A stretch of DNA of 19,877 bases from Actinobacteria bacterium ADurb.Bin346 (GTDB taxonomy: Bacteria; Actinomycetota; Humimicrobiia; Humimicrobiales; Humimicrobiaceae). Both the position numbers and the translations under genes were made by a program. Where the stretch lies: NCBI GenBank assembly GCA_002068775.1, contig MWAX01000156.1, forward strand, positions 1 to 19,877. Direction: 5' to 3'. Below are positions 13,604 through 19,877 of this stretch, piece after piece; the stretch's first letter is position 1; each line of letters opens with the position of its first letter. Below the pieces are notes generated by a model. It ran no database searches and had not been told where the DNA came from. It was given only the letters and a program-made list of their open reading frames with translations.

Positions 13604-14887
13604 TTAGATATTGTTTGAATCAATTATTTTATTGAGTTTTTCCCTGTAATATTTGAAATCTTTCCATGGGACTTCCGGGGGAATATAGTGGTCGCCAAAA
13701 GGTATGTAGCCCCCCTGTTTTATAAGCCATTCGACCGGTTCGAGAAACCTGTCTGTTTCTTCTTTTCCGAGGGCAATCAATGATTTGGGAATGCCTCCCA
13801 ATATCTGCAGCTCCGGATAATTTTTCCTTACTTTTACTATATCCATCCCGGCGCTTACTTCCATTGGGTAAAGACCGGTGATTCCGGCTTCAATGAACAG
13901 CGGTATAAGTTCATTACAGTCGCCATCTGTATCAACTAAAATTATGCCAATGCCTTTCCCTTTTAAAAATCCGGTTATTTTTTTGTAATAGGGGGTTAAA
14001 AATTCTTTAAATACGGCAGGAGAAACCATGGAGCCTTTACCAAATGATATATCTTCCCAAAGATGGCAAGCATCAATATCGGTGTAAGACATGATTTCTT
14101 CCCACAGTGCCAGCCATATGTCAGTTATCCTGTCCAGTATGTCTTTAATGAGAGATGGTTCATCATAGTAAAACATGAATAAATTTTCATAACCTATAAG
14201 GTGGGTCAGGCAGCCGAATACGCCATTGGGGTAACCTCCGACAATAAGCGGATAATCTCTTGACCTGTAATCTTTGACCATCTCATCCCAGTTATCAGGC
14301 AGCCTGTCGCTTATATTGTCCAGCGAAAATCTTTCTTTCTTTAAGTCATTCCAGTCGTTCCAGCCTTTTATTGGCCACTTTATCCCTGCTGGTAAAACCT
14401 GCTGTATTTTTGAATAAATCCTTGTGCATCCATCAATATCCCTGTATGTCAGTGTCCTTTCTGTCTCATCCACCAGCTCAGGCTTGAAATTGGGAAATAT
14501 AAGCTGCTCTGCATTAATGTTAATCTGGCCTTTATCCATATTAAAAAAGTCTTTTACATCCCGATCGCAGGAGTAACCGTGATTTGGCCAGGGGGCTCCT
14601 CCTGAAAGGACTGCTATTCCTGAAGGCAGTTTTATTTCACTGGCTCTCTCTTTGTAGATCTTTTCAAACAGGGTTCTTGATTTTTTCCATTCATGAGTAA
14701 TTGTGGGAGTGTACAGTGATGTGGTTGTATTTATAATGTTTAAGGGAATTTGGGGATAGTTCTTTTTTGGTAAACCTTCTTCATACCATCTTTCTATGGT
14801 AGCCCCCCAGAAGCCGAATTCCCATTTATTTGGCGGAGTCTTTTTAGAAAATCTCATTGTTTCCAGAAATTTTTCCCTGGAGTTCAT
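13604..14887 (-). CDS. Uroporphyrinogen-decarboxylase-fold (MtaA-like) protein
   Basis: A 427-residue member of the UroD superfamily, which holds heme-pathway decarboxylases and cobamide-dependent methyltransferases. Visible landmarks are NSREKFLETMRF at the N-terminus, LFMFYYDEPSLIKDILDRI near 240, CHLWEDISFGKGSMVSPAVFKEF near 275, ILVDTDGDCNELIPLFIEAGITGLYPMEV near 318-345, GGIPKS and IPFGDHYIPPEVPWKDFKYY near the end. The last pattern is typical of UroD-like proteins in carbohydrate and methyl-transfer clusters rather than HemE. At the place where MtaA/MtbA carry the zinc motif HxC, this protein has DTDGD, so zinc thiolate chemistry as in MtaA is doubtful. The ATG overlaps the transketolase C-subunit stop (ATGA), with AGGTGA nine bases upstream, so the two are translationally coupled. 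Confidence 0.83.
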   Translation of the reverse strand: MNSREKFLETMRFSKKTPPNKWEFGFWGATIERWYEEGLPKKNYPQIPLNIINTTTSLYTPTITHEWKKSRTLFEKIYKERASEIKLPSGIAVLSGGAPWPNHGYSCDRDVKDFFNMDKGQININAEQLIFPNFKPELVDETERTLTYRDIDGCTRIYSKIQQVLPAGIKWPIKGWNDWNDLKKERFSLDNISDRLPDNWDEMVKDYRSRDYPLIVGGYPNGVFGCLTHLIGYENLFMFYYDEPSLIKDILDRITDIWLALWEEIMSYTDIDACHLWEDISFGKGSMVSPAVFKEFLTPYYKKITGFLKGKGIGIILVDTDGDCNELIPLFIEAGITGLYPMEVSAGMDIVKVRKNYPELQILGGIPKSLIALGKEETDRFLEPVEWLIKQGGYIPFGDHYIPPEVPWKDFKYYREKLNKIIDSNNI

Positions 14888-15870
14888 TTTTTCTTTTCAC
14901 CTGCTTTTTTGATATTAAAAACTTTCTTTGCAGCTTCTTCAATGCTTACAGGGTCCAGTCCCATAAAATCCAGCAGGGATTCAACATCCATCGCTGTACA
15001 AGCGTACCGGTCCCTTATCCCTATGGGCTCAACAGGCACTGACATATTGTTCAGAGCCAGCAATTCAGCAACTGCGCCGAAAAGACCCCCGATGATGCTG
15101 TTTTCCTCTATAGTGACAAAAGCGCCAGTCTCTCTTGCGCATTTTAAAATAATTTCTGTATCCAGAGGTTTTAAAGTGTGGATCTCAAGCACCCTTGAAG
15201 ATATGCCTGCTTTCTCAAGTGACCGGGCAGCAAGTAATGTCCTGTAAAGCAGGGTGCCCGAGCATATAAGCGTTAAGTCGCTGCCGGGTAAAAGTATACT
15301 GCCTTTGCCGAGGGTAACTTCATGGTCTTCACTAAAAAGAACCGGCATGTCAGCTCTGCTTAACCTTAAATAAACAGGACCCTTATAATCAGCTGCAATT
15401 TTAACCATTTTTGCCGTCTCGACGGGATCTGCGCTGACCATTATTGCCATATTTGGCATTGCCCTCATGACAGATATATCAAAAACCGAGTGATGTGTCG
15501 GACCGTCTTTGTAGTCAGAAATCCCCGCATAGGTTCCGACGAGCTTAACATTTGCGTTTGCATATGAAACACATGTTTTTATTTGTTCAAGGCCCCTGTT
15601 GCATACCAGGGCAGCAAAAGCATCAACAAACGGGATAAAACCTTCTAAAGCCAGCCCGACTGCTGTATCTATCATCCCTGCTTCAGCAATGCCTACATTA
15701 AAAAACCTTTCCGGGCAGGATTCACTGAAATATTTTGTCATGGTCGAGCTTGACACATCTGCACTGACAACAACTATCCTGTCGTTTTCGGCCCCGCATT
15801 TTACAAGAGCTTTTCCGTAGCTCTCTCTTATAGAAGCAATTTTTGGATTTTTCAGATCAACAGCCAGCAT
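14884..15870 (-). CDS. Transketolase, C-terminal subunit
   Basis: A 328-residue protein equal to the pyrimidine-binding and C-terminal domains of transketolase. Landmarks are SIRESYGKALVK, VVSADVSSSTMTKYF, FFNVGIAEAGMIDTAVGLALEG (with the catalytic Glu of GIAE), GPTHHSVFDISVMRAMPNM and GPVYLRLSRADMP, then the C-terminal IHTLKPLD and TIEENSIIGG. It must pair with the N-terminal subunit encoded just upstream, and together they transfer a two-carbon ketol unit between sugar phosphates. Split transketolases are common in archaea and many anaerobes. Its start overlaps the N-subunit gene by 14 bp and has AAGGG eight bases upstream; its stop overlaps the UroD-like gene by 4 bp. Confidence 0.95.
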   Translation of the reverse strand: MLAVDLKNPKIASIRESYGKALVKCGAENDRIVVVSADVSSSTMTKYFSESCPERFFNVGIAEAGMIDTAVGLALEGFIPFVDAFAALVCNRGLEQIKTCVSYANANVKLVGTYAGISDYKDGPTHHSVFDISVMRAMPNMAIMVSADPVETAKMVKIAADYKGPVYLRLSRADMPVLFSEDHEVTLGKGSILLPGSDLTLICSGTLLYRTLLAARSLEKAGISSRVLEIHTLKPLDTEIILKCARETGAFVTIEENSIIGGLFGAVAELLALNNMSVPVEPIGIRDRYACTAMDVESLLDFMGLDPVSIEEAAKKVFNIKKAGEKKK

Positions 15871-16705
15871 TTTCTTTTCCCTTTTTCTTAAGTTCCGCTA
15901 TTGCTGCTTCATATTGCTCTTTGCTTGGGGCAACGCCATGCCATTTGCTCTGGTTTTCCATGAAGGAGACACCTTTTCCCTTTACGGTCCTGGCAATTAT
16001 TATTGTTGGCCGCCTGTCAGCATTTTCAGCCTCATCATATGCCTCCAGCAGTTGTACTATATCATGGCCATCAACTGTGATGACTTTAAAATTAAAAGAC
16101 CTCCATTTGTCTGCAACAGGCTCAAGAGGCATTATTTCATCTACAGAGCCGTCAAGCTGTACGCCATTGTAGTCAAGTATTGCCGTAAGTTTATCAAGCT
16201 TAAACTTGGCTGCAGTCATTGCGCCTTCCCATATTATGCCGCCCTGTATTTCACCGTCGCCCATTAAAACATATGTCCTGAAATCAAGGTTTTTAAGCCT
16301 TGCAGCAAGAAGCATCCCTGAAGCAACGTTCAATCCATGTCCGAGAGTACCTGTTGTCATATCCACTCCAGGGGTTTTGTTCCTGTCAGGGTGGCCCTGC
16401 AAGTGGCAGCTTAGCTCACCCCATCTGTCCAGTTCATTTAAATCAAAAAAGCCCCTTAATGCAAGCGCCGCATAGAGAATTGCGCTGGCATGTCCCTTGC
16501 TTAAAATGAACCTGTCCCTTTTTTCCCATGAAGGATTTGACGTATCTACTCTTAACTTGCTGAAATATAGTGAGGCAATGATTTCTGCTGCAGAAAGACA
16601 GCCGCCCGGATGGCCCGCGCCCCTTTTATAGATGATTTCCAGGGATTTCATCCTTAACCATGTGGCAGTTTTTTTAAGCTCTGTGATTTGTTTTTCGGTA
16701 TACAA
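15857..16705 (-). CDS. Transketolase, N-terminal subunit
   Basis: A 282-residue protein equal to the TPP-diphosphate-binding domain of transketolase. Signatures in order are KRGAGHPGGCLSAAEI, DRFILSKGHASAILYAAL, GVDMTTGTLGHGLNVASGM, LMGDGEIQGGIIWEGAM (the GDG cofactor motif), ILDYNGVQLDG and ARTVKGKGVSFME. It forms the active enzyme with the C-terminal subunit. The start is TTG at 16705, with AAAGG nine bases upstream; no ATG gives the full N-terminus. It is the first gene of the minus-strand arm and has a strong promoter candidate 27 bases upstream. A possible special role is cleavage or formation of a ketose phosphate from the substrate handled by the neighbouring dehydrogenases. Confidence 0.95.
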   Translation of the reverse strand: MYTEKQITELKKTATWLRMKSLEIIYKRGAGHPGGCLSAAEIIASLYFSKLRVDTSNPSWEKRDRFILSKGHASAILYAALALRGFFDLNELDRWGELSCHLQGHPDRNKTPGVDMTTGTLGHGLNVASGMLLAARLKNLDFRTYVLMGDGEIQGGIIWEGAMTAAKFKLDKLTAILDYNGVQLDGSVDEIMPLEPVADKWRSFNFKVITVDGHDIVQLLEAYDEAENADRRPTIIIARTVKGKGVSFMENQSKWHGVAPSKEQYEAAIAELKKKGKENAGC

Positions 16706-16731
16706 TCCGCTGTGCCTTTCTACAATGATAA

Positions 16732-16760
16732 ATATTAATATATATTTTATTTCTTGTCAA
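16732..16760 (-). promoter_or_regulatory. Sigma-70-type promoter of the transketolase operon
   Basis: On the minus strand TTGACA (complement of 16755-16760) is followed after exactly 17 bp by TAATAT (complement of 16732-16737). Transcription would start near 16725, about 20 bases before the TTG start codon. This is one of the clearest promoters in the window. Confidence 0.7.
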
Positions 16761-16808
16761 AAATATTTTAAATATTTTACATATATTTAAATATTTTTTA
16801 AATATTTT
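16761..16808. repeat. Four AAATATTTT repeats between divergent promoters
   Basis: AAATATTTT occurs at 16761-16769, 16770-16778, 16789-16797 and 16800-16808, each holding the palindrome AAATATTT. The copies lie just upstream of the -35 box of the minus-strand operon and about 20 bases before the putative -35 box of the plus-strand dehydrogenase gene. They could be operators for the XRE-cupin regulator or simple A+T-rich curved DNA. Confidence 0.45.
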
Positions 16809-16827
16809 ATTTTAATTTTTAATTATA

Positions 16828-16856
16828 TTTACAAATATAAAAACTTGTTATATTAT
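16828..16856 (+). promoter_or_regulatory. Putative promoter of the zinc dehydrogenase gene
   Basis: TTTACA at 16828-16833 and TATTAT at 16851-16856 are 17 bp apart, giving a start near 16863 and a short leader before the ATG at 16890. Other -10-like hexamers nearby make the exact choice uncertain. Confidence 0.45.
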
Positions 16857-16889
16857 ACTTTCAATATAATTTTTTTATTTAAGTTTCAA

Positions 16890-17900
16890 ATGAAAGCTGC
16901 AGTCTGGAAATCAGTAAATAAAATAGAAATAGAAGAAATAGGCATACCGGAAATTGCCAATGGAGAAGTTTTGATTAAAGTCGTCTATGCCGGTATTTGC
17001 GGTTCCGACATCACAATTCTAAATGGAAAGCATATAAATGCCAAACCGCCTGTAGTACTTGGACATGAATTTTCGGGAATTGTCGAAGAATCAAAATCCA
17101 GCTATTTCAAGAAAGGCGACAGGGTCGGTGTTGAGCCTCTGGTATCCTGCGGATTTTGCAAACCATGCTCTGAAGGAAACAACCATGTATGCGCAAACCT
17201 GAAGCTTTTAGGGATCAATGAAAACGGAGCTTTTGCGCAATATACAAAAGCCCATGAAGCAAAGACTTTTAAGATTCCTGATAAAATGTCATTAGCAGAA
17301 GCTGCAATGCTCGAGCCCTTTTCGGTAGCTATGCACGGTATGGATGTGAGCAAAATGAGAATAGGGAGCCATATCCTGGTTGTTGGCGCAGGTCCCATCG
17401 GCGCTATGACTGCATTGCTTGCAGGCTATTTTGGTGCCGGAAAAGTCATGATTTCTGAATTGACAGATTTCAGAGTAAATTATGCAAAAAAACTTGGCTT
17501 TTCTGCTTTCAACCCGACAAAGGAAGGGGACCTACTTGCCCATGTGCTCAAAAACACTGATGGAAATGGAGCTGATATAGCGTTTGAATGCGGCGGCACT
17601 CCGGAATCAGTCAAAGCATGCCTTGACTGTATTGGAATCAAGGGAAGAGTAGTCCAGATCGGTATTCCAAAACAGCTTGTTGAAACAGATTACAGGCGCA
17701 TGATTTACAAGGAGCAGGAAATAATGGGCATAAGGATTTATCAGAAAGGTACATTTGGCCGTGCTATAAGGTTTCTTTCTGACAGAAACATAGCATTAAA
17801 AGACTTTGTATCACATTTTTTCAGCCTTGAAGACATCGCAAAGGCAATTGAATGCGCAGATGATAAAAACAGGAGCATGAAAGTCCTGATAAAGTTTTAA
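16890..17900 (+). CDS. Zinc-dependent medium-chain alcohol/polyol dehydrogenase
   Basis: A 336-residue MDR-family enzyme of the sorbitol/threonine dehydrogenase type. Catalytic zinc ligands are Cys37 in GICGSD, His59-Glu60 in LGHEFSG and probably Glu142 in MLEPFSVA. The structural-zinc cysteines are 87, 90, 93 and 101. The NAD-binding Rossmann motif VVGAGPIGAM is at about 164-173. It probably oxidises a secondary alcohol of a polyol, sugar or sugar acid with NAD. The frame opens to 16845, but the extra 15 residues are hydrophobic and unlike the family, while MKAAVW from the ATG at 16890 is the standard start. No Shine-Dalgarno sequence is visible. It is the first gene of the plus arm, divergent from the transketolase operon. 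Confidence 0.92.
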   Translation: MKAAVWKSVNKIEIEEIGIPEIANGEVLIKVVYAGICGSDITILNGKHINAKPPVVLGHEFSGIVEESKSSYFKKGDRVGVEPLVSCGFCKPCSEGNNHVCANLKLLGINENGAFAQYTKAHEAKTFKIPDKMSLAEAAMLEPFSVAMHGMDVSKMRIGSHILVVGAGPIGAMTALLAGYFGAGKVMISELTDFRVNYAKKLGFSAFNPTKEGDLLAHVLKNTDGNGADIAFECGGTPESVKACLDCIGIKGRVVQIGIPKQLVETDYRRMIYKEQEIMGIRIYQKGTFGRAIRFLSDRNIALKDFVSHFFSLEDIAKAIECADDKNRSMKVLIKF

Positions 17901-17937
17901 TTTTGTTCCGGTATATGCAAAATAATACTTTTTAAAT

Positions 17938-17998
17938 AAAACAGCAATAAAACAGCAGTAAAACTGCAATAAAAAACAGCAAATAAAAAATAAGCAAT
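17938..17998. repeat. Tandem 11-bp repeats ahead of the XRE-cupin regulator gene
   Basis: Three head-to-tail 11-bp units, AAAACAGCAAT (17938-17948), AAAACAGCAGT (17949-17959) and AAAACTGCAAT (17960-17970), are followed by two looser 14-bp units (17971-17984 and 17985-17998). The 11-bp step is close to one DNA helical turn, so the A-runs lie on one face, which could bend DNA or position several regulator molecules. They occupy the middle of the 144-bp gap before the regulator gene. Confidence 0.65.
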
Positions 17999-18044
17999 AA
18001 TACCAGTTTTAAAAACTAATATTTTATTTTCCAAGTAAACGAAA

Positions 18045-18677
18045 ATGCCGTCAGACAAAAATAGTAATATTTTTATAGGCTCAATGCTGAAGAAACTAAG
18101 GCAGGACAGCAATATGACACTGGAAGCGCTGAGCTCCAGTTGCGGGCTGTCAAAAACTTATATCAGCCAGATAGAGAACAGCAGGACCAATCCGTCAATC
18201 AGCACTTTAAAAAAGATTGCCGATGCTTTTAATGTGCCGATCATGGCAATCCTGGATGAAAAGTACCAGCAAGACAGATCAGCCAATATAGCTGATATTT
18301 CACATAGCCAGAATGACGATAGGGATAAAGGAGAGGACGAGGTATTTGTTGTAAGAAAAGACAGCAGGAAAGTCATGAAATACCCTAATTCAGACTGGAC
18401 GATAGAATTATTGAGCCCGAATTTAAGCAGGAAGATTGAATTTATTTTGACAATTGCTGAGCCGGGCCAGAGCAGCGGCGAGGAGCCCCTTACCCATAAT
18501 GGGGAAGAAGCCGGAATTGTCCTTGAGGGAAAGATTAAATTTACAGTCGATTCCAGGGAATTCTTCCTTGAAGAAGGCGACAGCATATGTTTTAACAGTT
18601 CCATCCCCCATAAATGGGAAGCATATGGCGAAAAAACAACAAAAACCATATGGGCGATAACACCGCCTTCTTTTTAA
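18045..18677 (+). CDS. XRE-family transcriptional regulator with C-terminal cupin sensor
   Basis: A 210-residue regulator. An N-terminal helix-turn-helix of the XRE/Cro type spans about 14-70 (MLKKLRQDSNMTLEALSSSC, then GLSKTYISQIENSRTNPSI and STLKKIADAFNVPI). A linker of about 40 charged residues leads to a cupin domain at about 130-205 containing THNGEEAGIVLEGKIKF and LEEGDSICFNSSIPHKW. In this family the cupin binds a small metabolite and the HTH binds operators near the controlled genes. It lies inside the plus arm between two dehydrogenase genes, so it most likely regulates this divergent locus; candidate sites are the repeats at 17938-17998 and 16761-16808. No clear ribosome-binding site precedes the ATG at 18045. 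The ATG at 18084 would cut into the HTH. Confidence 0.92.
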   Translation: MPSDKNSNIFIGSMLKKLRQDSNMTLEALSSSCGLSKTYISQIENSRTNPSISTLKKIADAFNVPIMAILDEKYQQDRSANIADISHSQNDDRDKGEDEVFVVRKDSRKVMKYPNSDWTIELLSPNLSRKIEFILTIAEPGQSSGEEPLTHNGEEAGIVLEGKIKFTVDSREFFLEEGDSICFNSSIPHKWEAYGEKTTKTIWAITPPSF

Positions 18678-18692
18678 AGATCAGATTAAATA

Positions 18693-19583
18693 ATGCAAAT
18701 TCCCTTAAAAAAATTAAAATGCGGATTTGAACTGCCGGTATTCGGTTTTGGTACATGGCAGATGGGCGGAAGGGAAACGAGAGACCCGGCCAATGATGAC
18801 AGGGCAGATGTTTTCGCTATAAAAAGCGCAATAGATATGGGAATTACACATATCGATACTGCTGCCTGGTATTCCGGGGGCCACACTGAGGAGCTTGTGG
18901 GTCTGGCTATTAAAGGATTTGACAGGTCAAGGCTTATTATTACCACTAAAGTGCCGCCAATGGACCTTCATTATGATGATGTTATTAAATCAGCCCGCGG
19001 CAGTTTAAAAAGGCTTGGTACAGATTATATTGATGTTTATGTTATCCACAATCCCAATCCTTATATTGATATAAAAGAATCAATGAATGCCTTAAATTAT
19101 CTTGTTGAAAAGCAGATCGCAAAGTTTATCGGGTTAAGCAATTTCAATGCCGCACAATTTAGTGAAGCACAGGATAACAGCGATAACAAGATAGTCTGCA
19201 ACCATTTGCATTATAATTTAAAACACAGGGGGCCATTGCTTGACGGGACTATTAAATATAGCCAGGAAAATGATGTACTGGTGGTAGCCTGGAGACCGGT
19301 GCAGAAGGGGCTTTTTTCAAAAGAAAAATTCAGCATATTAGAGAAGTTATGTTCAAAATATGGAAAAACTGAAAACCAGATTGCAATCAACTGGCTCATA
19401 AGCCAGGATAATATAGTGACAATTTCAAAAACCCGCAATATCGGGCACTTGAAAGAAAATATAGATGCTGCTGCCGGGTGGAATATGGAGAAAGAAGACA
19501 TTGATTATCTTATGGATAATTTTCCGGGTGTTGTAGAGACTGTGGAAAATGCTACTCTTGCAAACCTGATAGAGCCTGAGTAA
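18693..19583 (+). CDS. Aldo/keto reductase
   Basis: A 296-residue AKR-superfamily (TIM-barrel) NAD(P)-dependent oxidoreductase. The catalytic tetrad is visible: Asp55 in HIDTAAWY, Tyr60, Lys86 in ITTKVP and His119 in YVIHNPNP. Other family segments are LPVFGFGTWQMGG near the start, GLSNFNAAQ near 148, and a C-terminal cofactor segment VTISKTRNIGHLKENIDAA. It probably reduces a carbonyl of a sugar, keto sugar or glycolaldehyde-type product of the pathway. It lies 15 bp behind the regulator gene on the same strand, so it should be cotranscribed. A Shine-Dalgarno sequence is not evident before the ATG. Confidence 0.92.
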   Translation: MQIPLKKLKCGFELPVFGFGTWQMGGRETRDPANDDRADVFAIKSAIDMGITHIDTAAWYSGGHTEELVGLAIKGFDRSRLIITTKVPPMDLHYDDVIKSARGSLKRLGTDYIDVYVIHNPNPYIDIKESMNALNYLVEKQIAKFIGLSNFNAAQFSEAQDNSDNKIVCNHLHYNLKHRGPLLDGTIKYSQENDVLVVAWRPVQKGLFSKEKFSILEKLCSKYGKTENQIAINWLISQDNIVTISKTRNIGHLKENIDAAAGWNMEKEDIDYLMDNFPGVVETVENATLANLIEPE

Positions 19584-19607
19584 AGATACAATGCGTTTTA
19601 TAGCATA

Positions 19608-19642
19608 GCCGGACAATCATTAAATGGTGCAGGAATACCGGC
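19608..19642 (+). terminator. Weak candidate terminator after the aldo/keto reductase gene
   Basis: GCCGG (19608-19612) can pair with CCGGC (19638-19642) around a 25-base loop, and a T-rich stretch ending in TTTTT follows (about 19649-19657). The stem is short and the loop long, so this is only a possibility. A related CCGGGCAATCA segment recurs just downstream. Confidence 0.2.
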
Positions 19643-19774
19643 ATCTGTTATATTTTTACCGGGCAATCACATAGTAAGTACTTAAAAATTCCTGCATTCT
19701 TGACAAGTACGGAAATATATATTAAGGTAACAATAATAAGTTAATGCTGTAATATAAATTAAATATTAATATTG

Positions 19775-19800
19775 TGTATATTATAGTATTATAATATACA
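19775..19800. promoter_or_regulatory. 11-bp perfect inverted repeat
   Basis: TGTATATTATA (19775-19785) and TATAATATACA (19790-19800) are perfect inverse complements with a 4-base spacer. The element sits in the gene-free end of the window and includes TATAAT at 19790-19795 on the plus strand, so it may be an operator over a promoter for a gene beyond the window. No T-run follows. Confidence 0.4.
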
Positions 19801-19839
19801 TTAAAAATTGAATAAATAGAATAGTTAGGGATGCATTGA

Positions 19840-19873
19840 AGCTTTTATTTATGTTGGACGCTTAATAGAAGCT
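19840..19873 (+). promoter_or_regulatory. Inverted repeat at the window end
   Basis: AGCTTTTATT (19840-19849) can pair with AATAGAAGCT (19864-19873) in RNA over ten positions, one being a U-G wobble, with a 14-base loop. Together with the dyad at 19775-19800 it would lie in the leader of the next, unseen gene. No start codon with a sustained frame is present before the window ends. Confidence 0.3.
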
Positions 19874-19877
19874 GAGC

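Noticed and set aside
13604..14887. Heme-pathway uroporphyrinogen decarboxylase (HemE)
   Set aside because: The protein is longer than HemE, the typical HemE N-terminal motif is not seen, and no other heme gene is adjacent; the context is sugar catabolism.
17938..17998. CRISPR array
   Set aside because: Units are 11-14 bp, directly adjacent and degenerate, with no unique spacers and no cas genes.
18158..18649. 163-codon minus-strand frame opposite the XRE-cupin gene
   Set aside because: It mirrors the codons of a well-recognised regulator and shows no domain of its own.

Overview
The window reads as a low-GC, anaerobic-type bacterial chromosome segment. Gene-free stretches are extremely A+T rich. 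Several genes appear to use TTG starts behind purine-rich ribosome-binding sites. Sigma-70-like promoters (TTGACA, 17-bp spacer) can be read. The gene content (a corrinoid carrier protein, a uroporphyrinogen-decarboxylase-fold protein, cobamide genes, many sugar-type oxidoreductases) suggests a fermentative or acetogenic anaerobe. I cannot fix the phylum; low-GC Firmicutes, Atribacterota or deep anaerobic Actinobacteria would all fit. No rRNA, tRNA, CRISPR array, transposase or integrase was seen.

Layout. (1) 1-2656, plus strand: the 3' end of a corrinoid protein gene, a short-chain dehydrogenase and a rhamnulokinase-family sugar kinase, closely spaced as one operon that begins outside the window. 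(2) 2657-6520, a visibly more A+T-rich block: an AAA ATPase with a nuclease-like C-terminal domain behind a 25-bp direct repeat, then on the minus strand a BlaI-type repressor and a BlaR1-type membrane metallopeptidase without the usual sensor domain, then about 620 bases without a recognised gene. (3) 6521-8903: an overlooked 23-residue hydrophobic peptide gene with a strong ribosome-binding site, a membrane HD-GYP phosphodiesterase, an unrecognised multi-pass membrane protein, and a small TPR protein whose gene overlaps it tail to tail. (4) 9035-10748: cobT and cobO, overlapping by 8 bp. (5) 10830-19583: a two-armed locus around a promoter region at about 16706-16889. The minus arm encodes split transketolase (N then C subunit), a UroD/MtaA-like protein, an acetolactate-synthase-like thiamine-diphosphate enzyme and an RpiB/LacAB-type isomerase. 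The plus arm encodes a zinc alcohol dehydrogenase, an XRE-cupin regulator and an aldo/keto reductase. (6) 19584-19877: no gene, but three inverted repeats that may belong to the leader of the next gene.

How the genes may work together. The divergent locus looks like a self-regulated catabolic module for an unusual polyol, sugar or sugar acid: two reductases/dehydrogenases, an aldose-ketose type isomerase, a C2-transferring transketolase and a second TPP enzyme. The UroD-fold protein in this locus, the corrinoid protein in the first operon and cobT/cobO between them suggest, by inference only, that one-carbon transfer through a cobamide could be coupled to carbohydrate use, for example demethylation of an O-methylated sugar. 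That is the most interesting hypothesis in the window.
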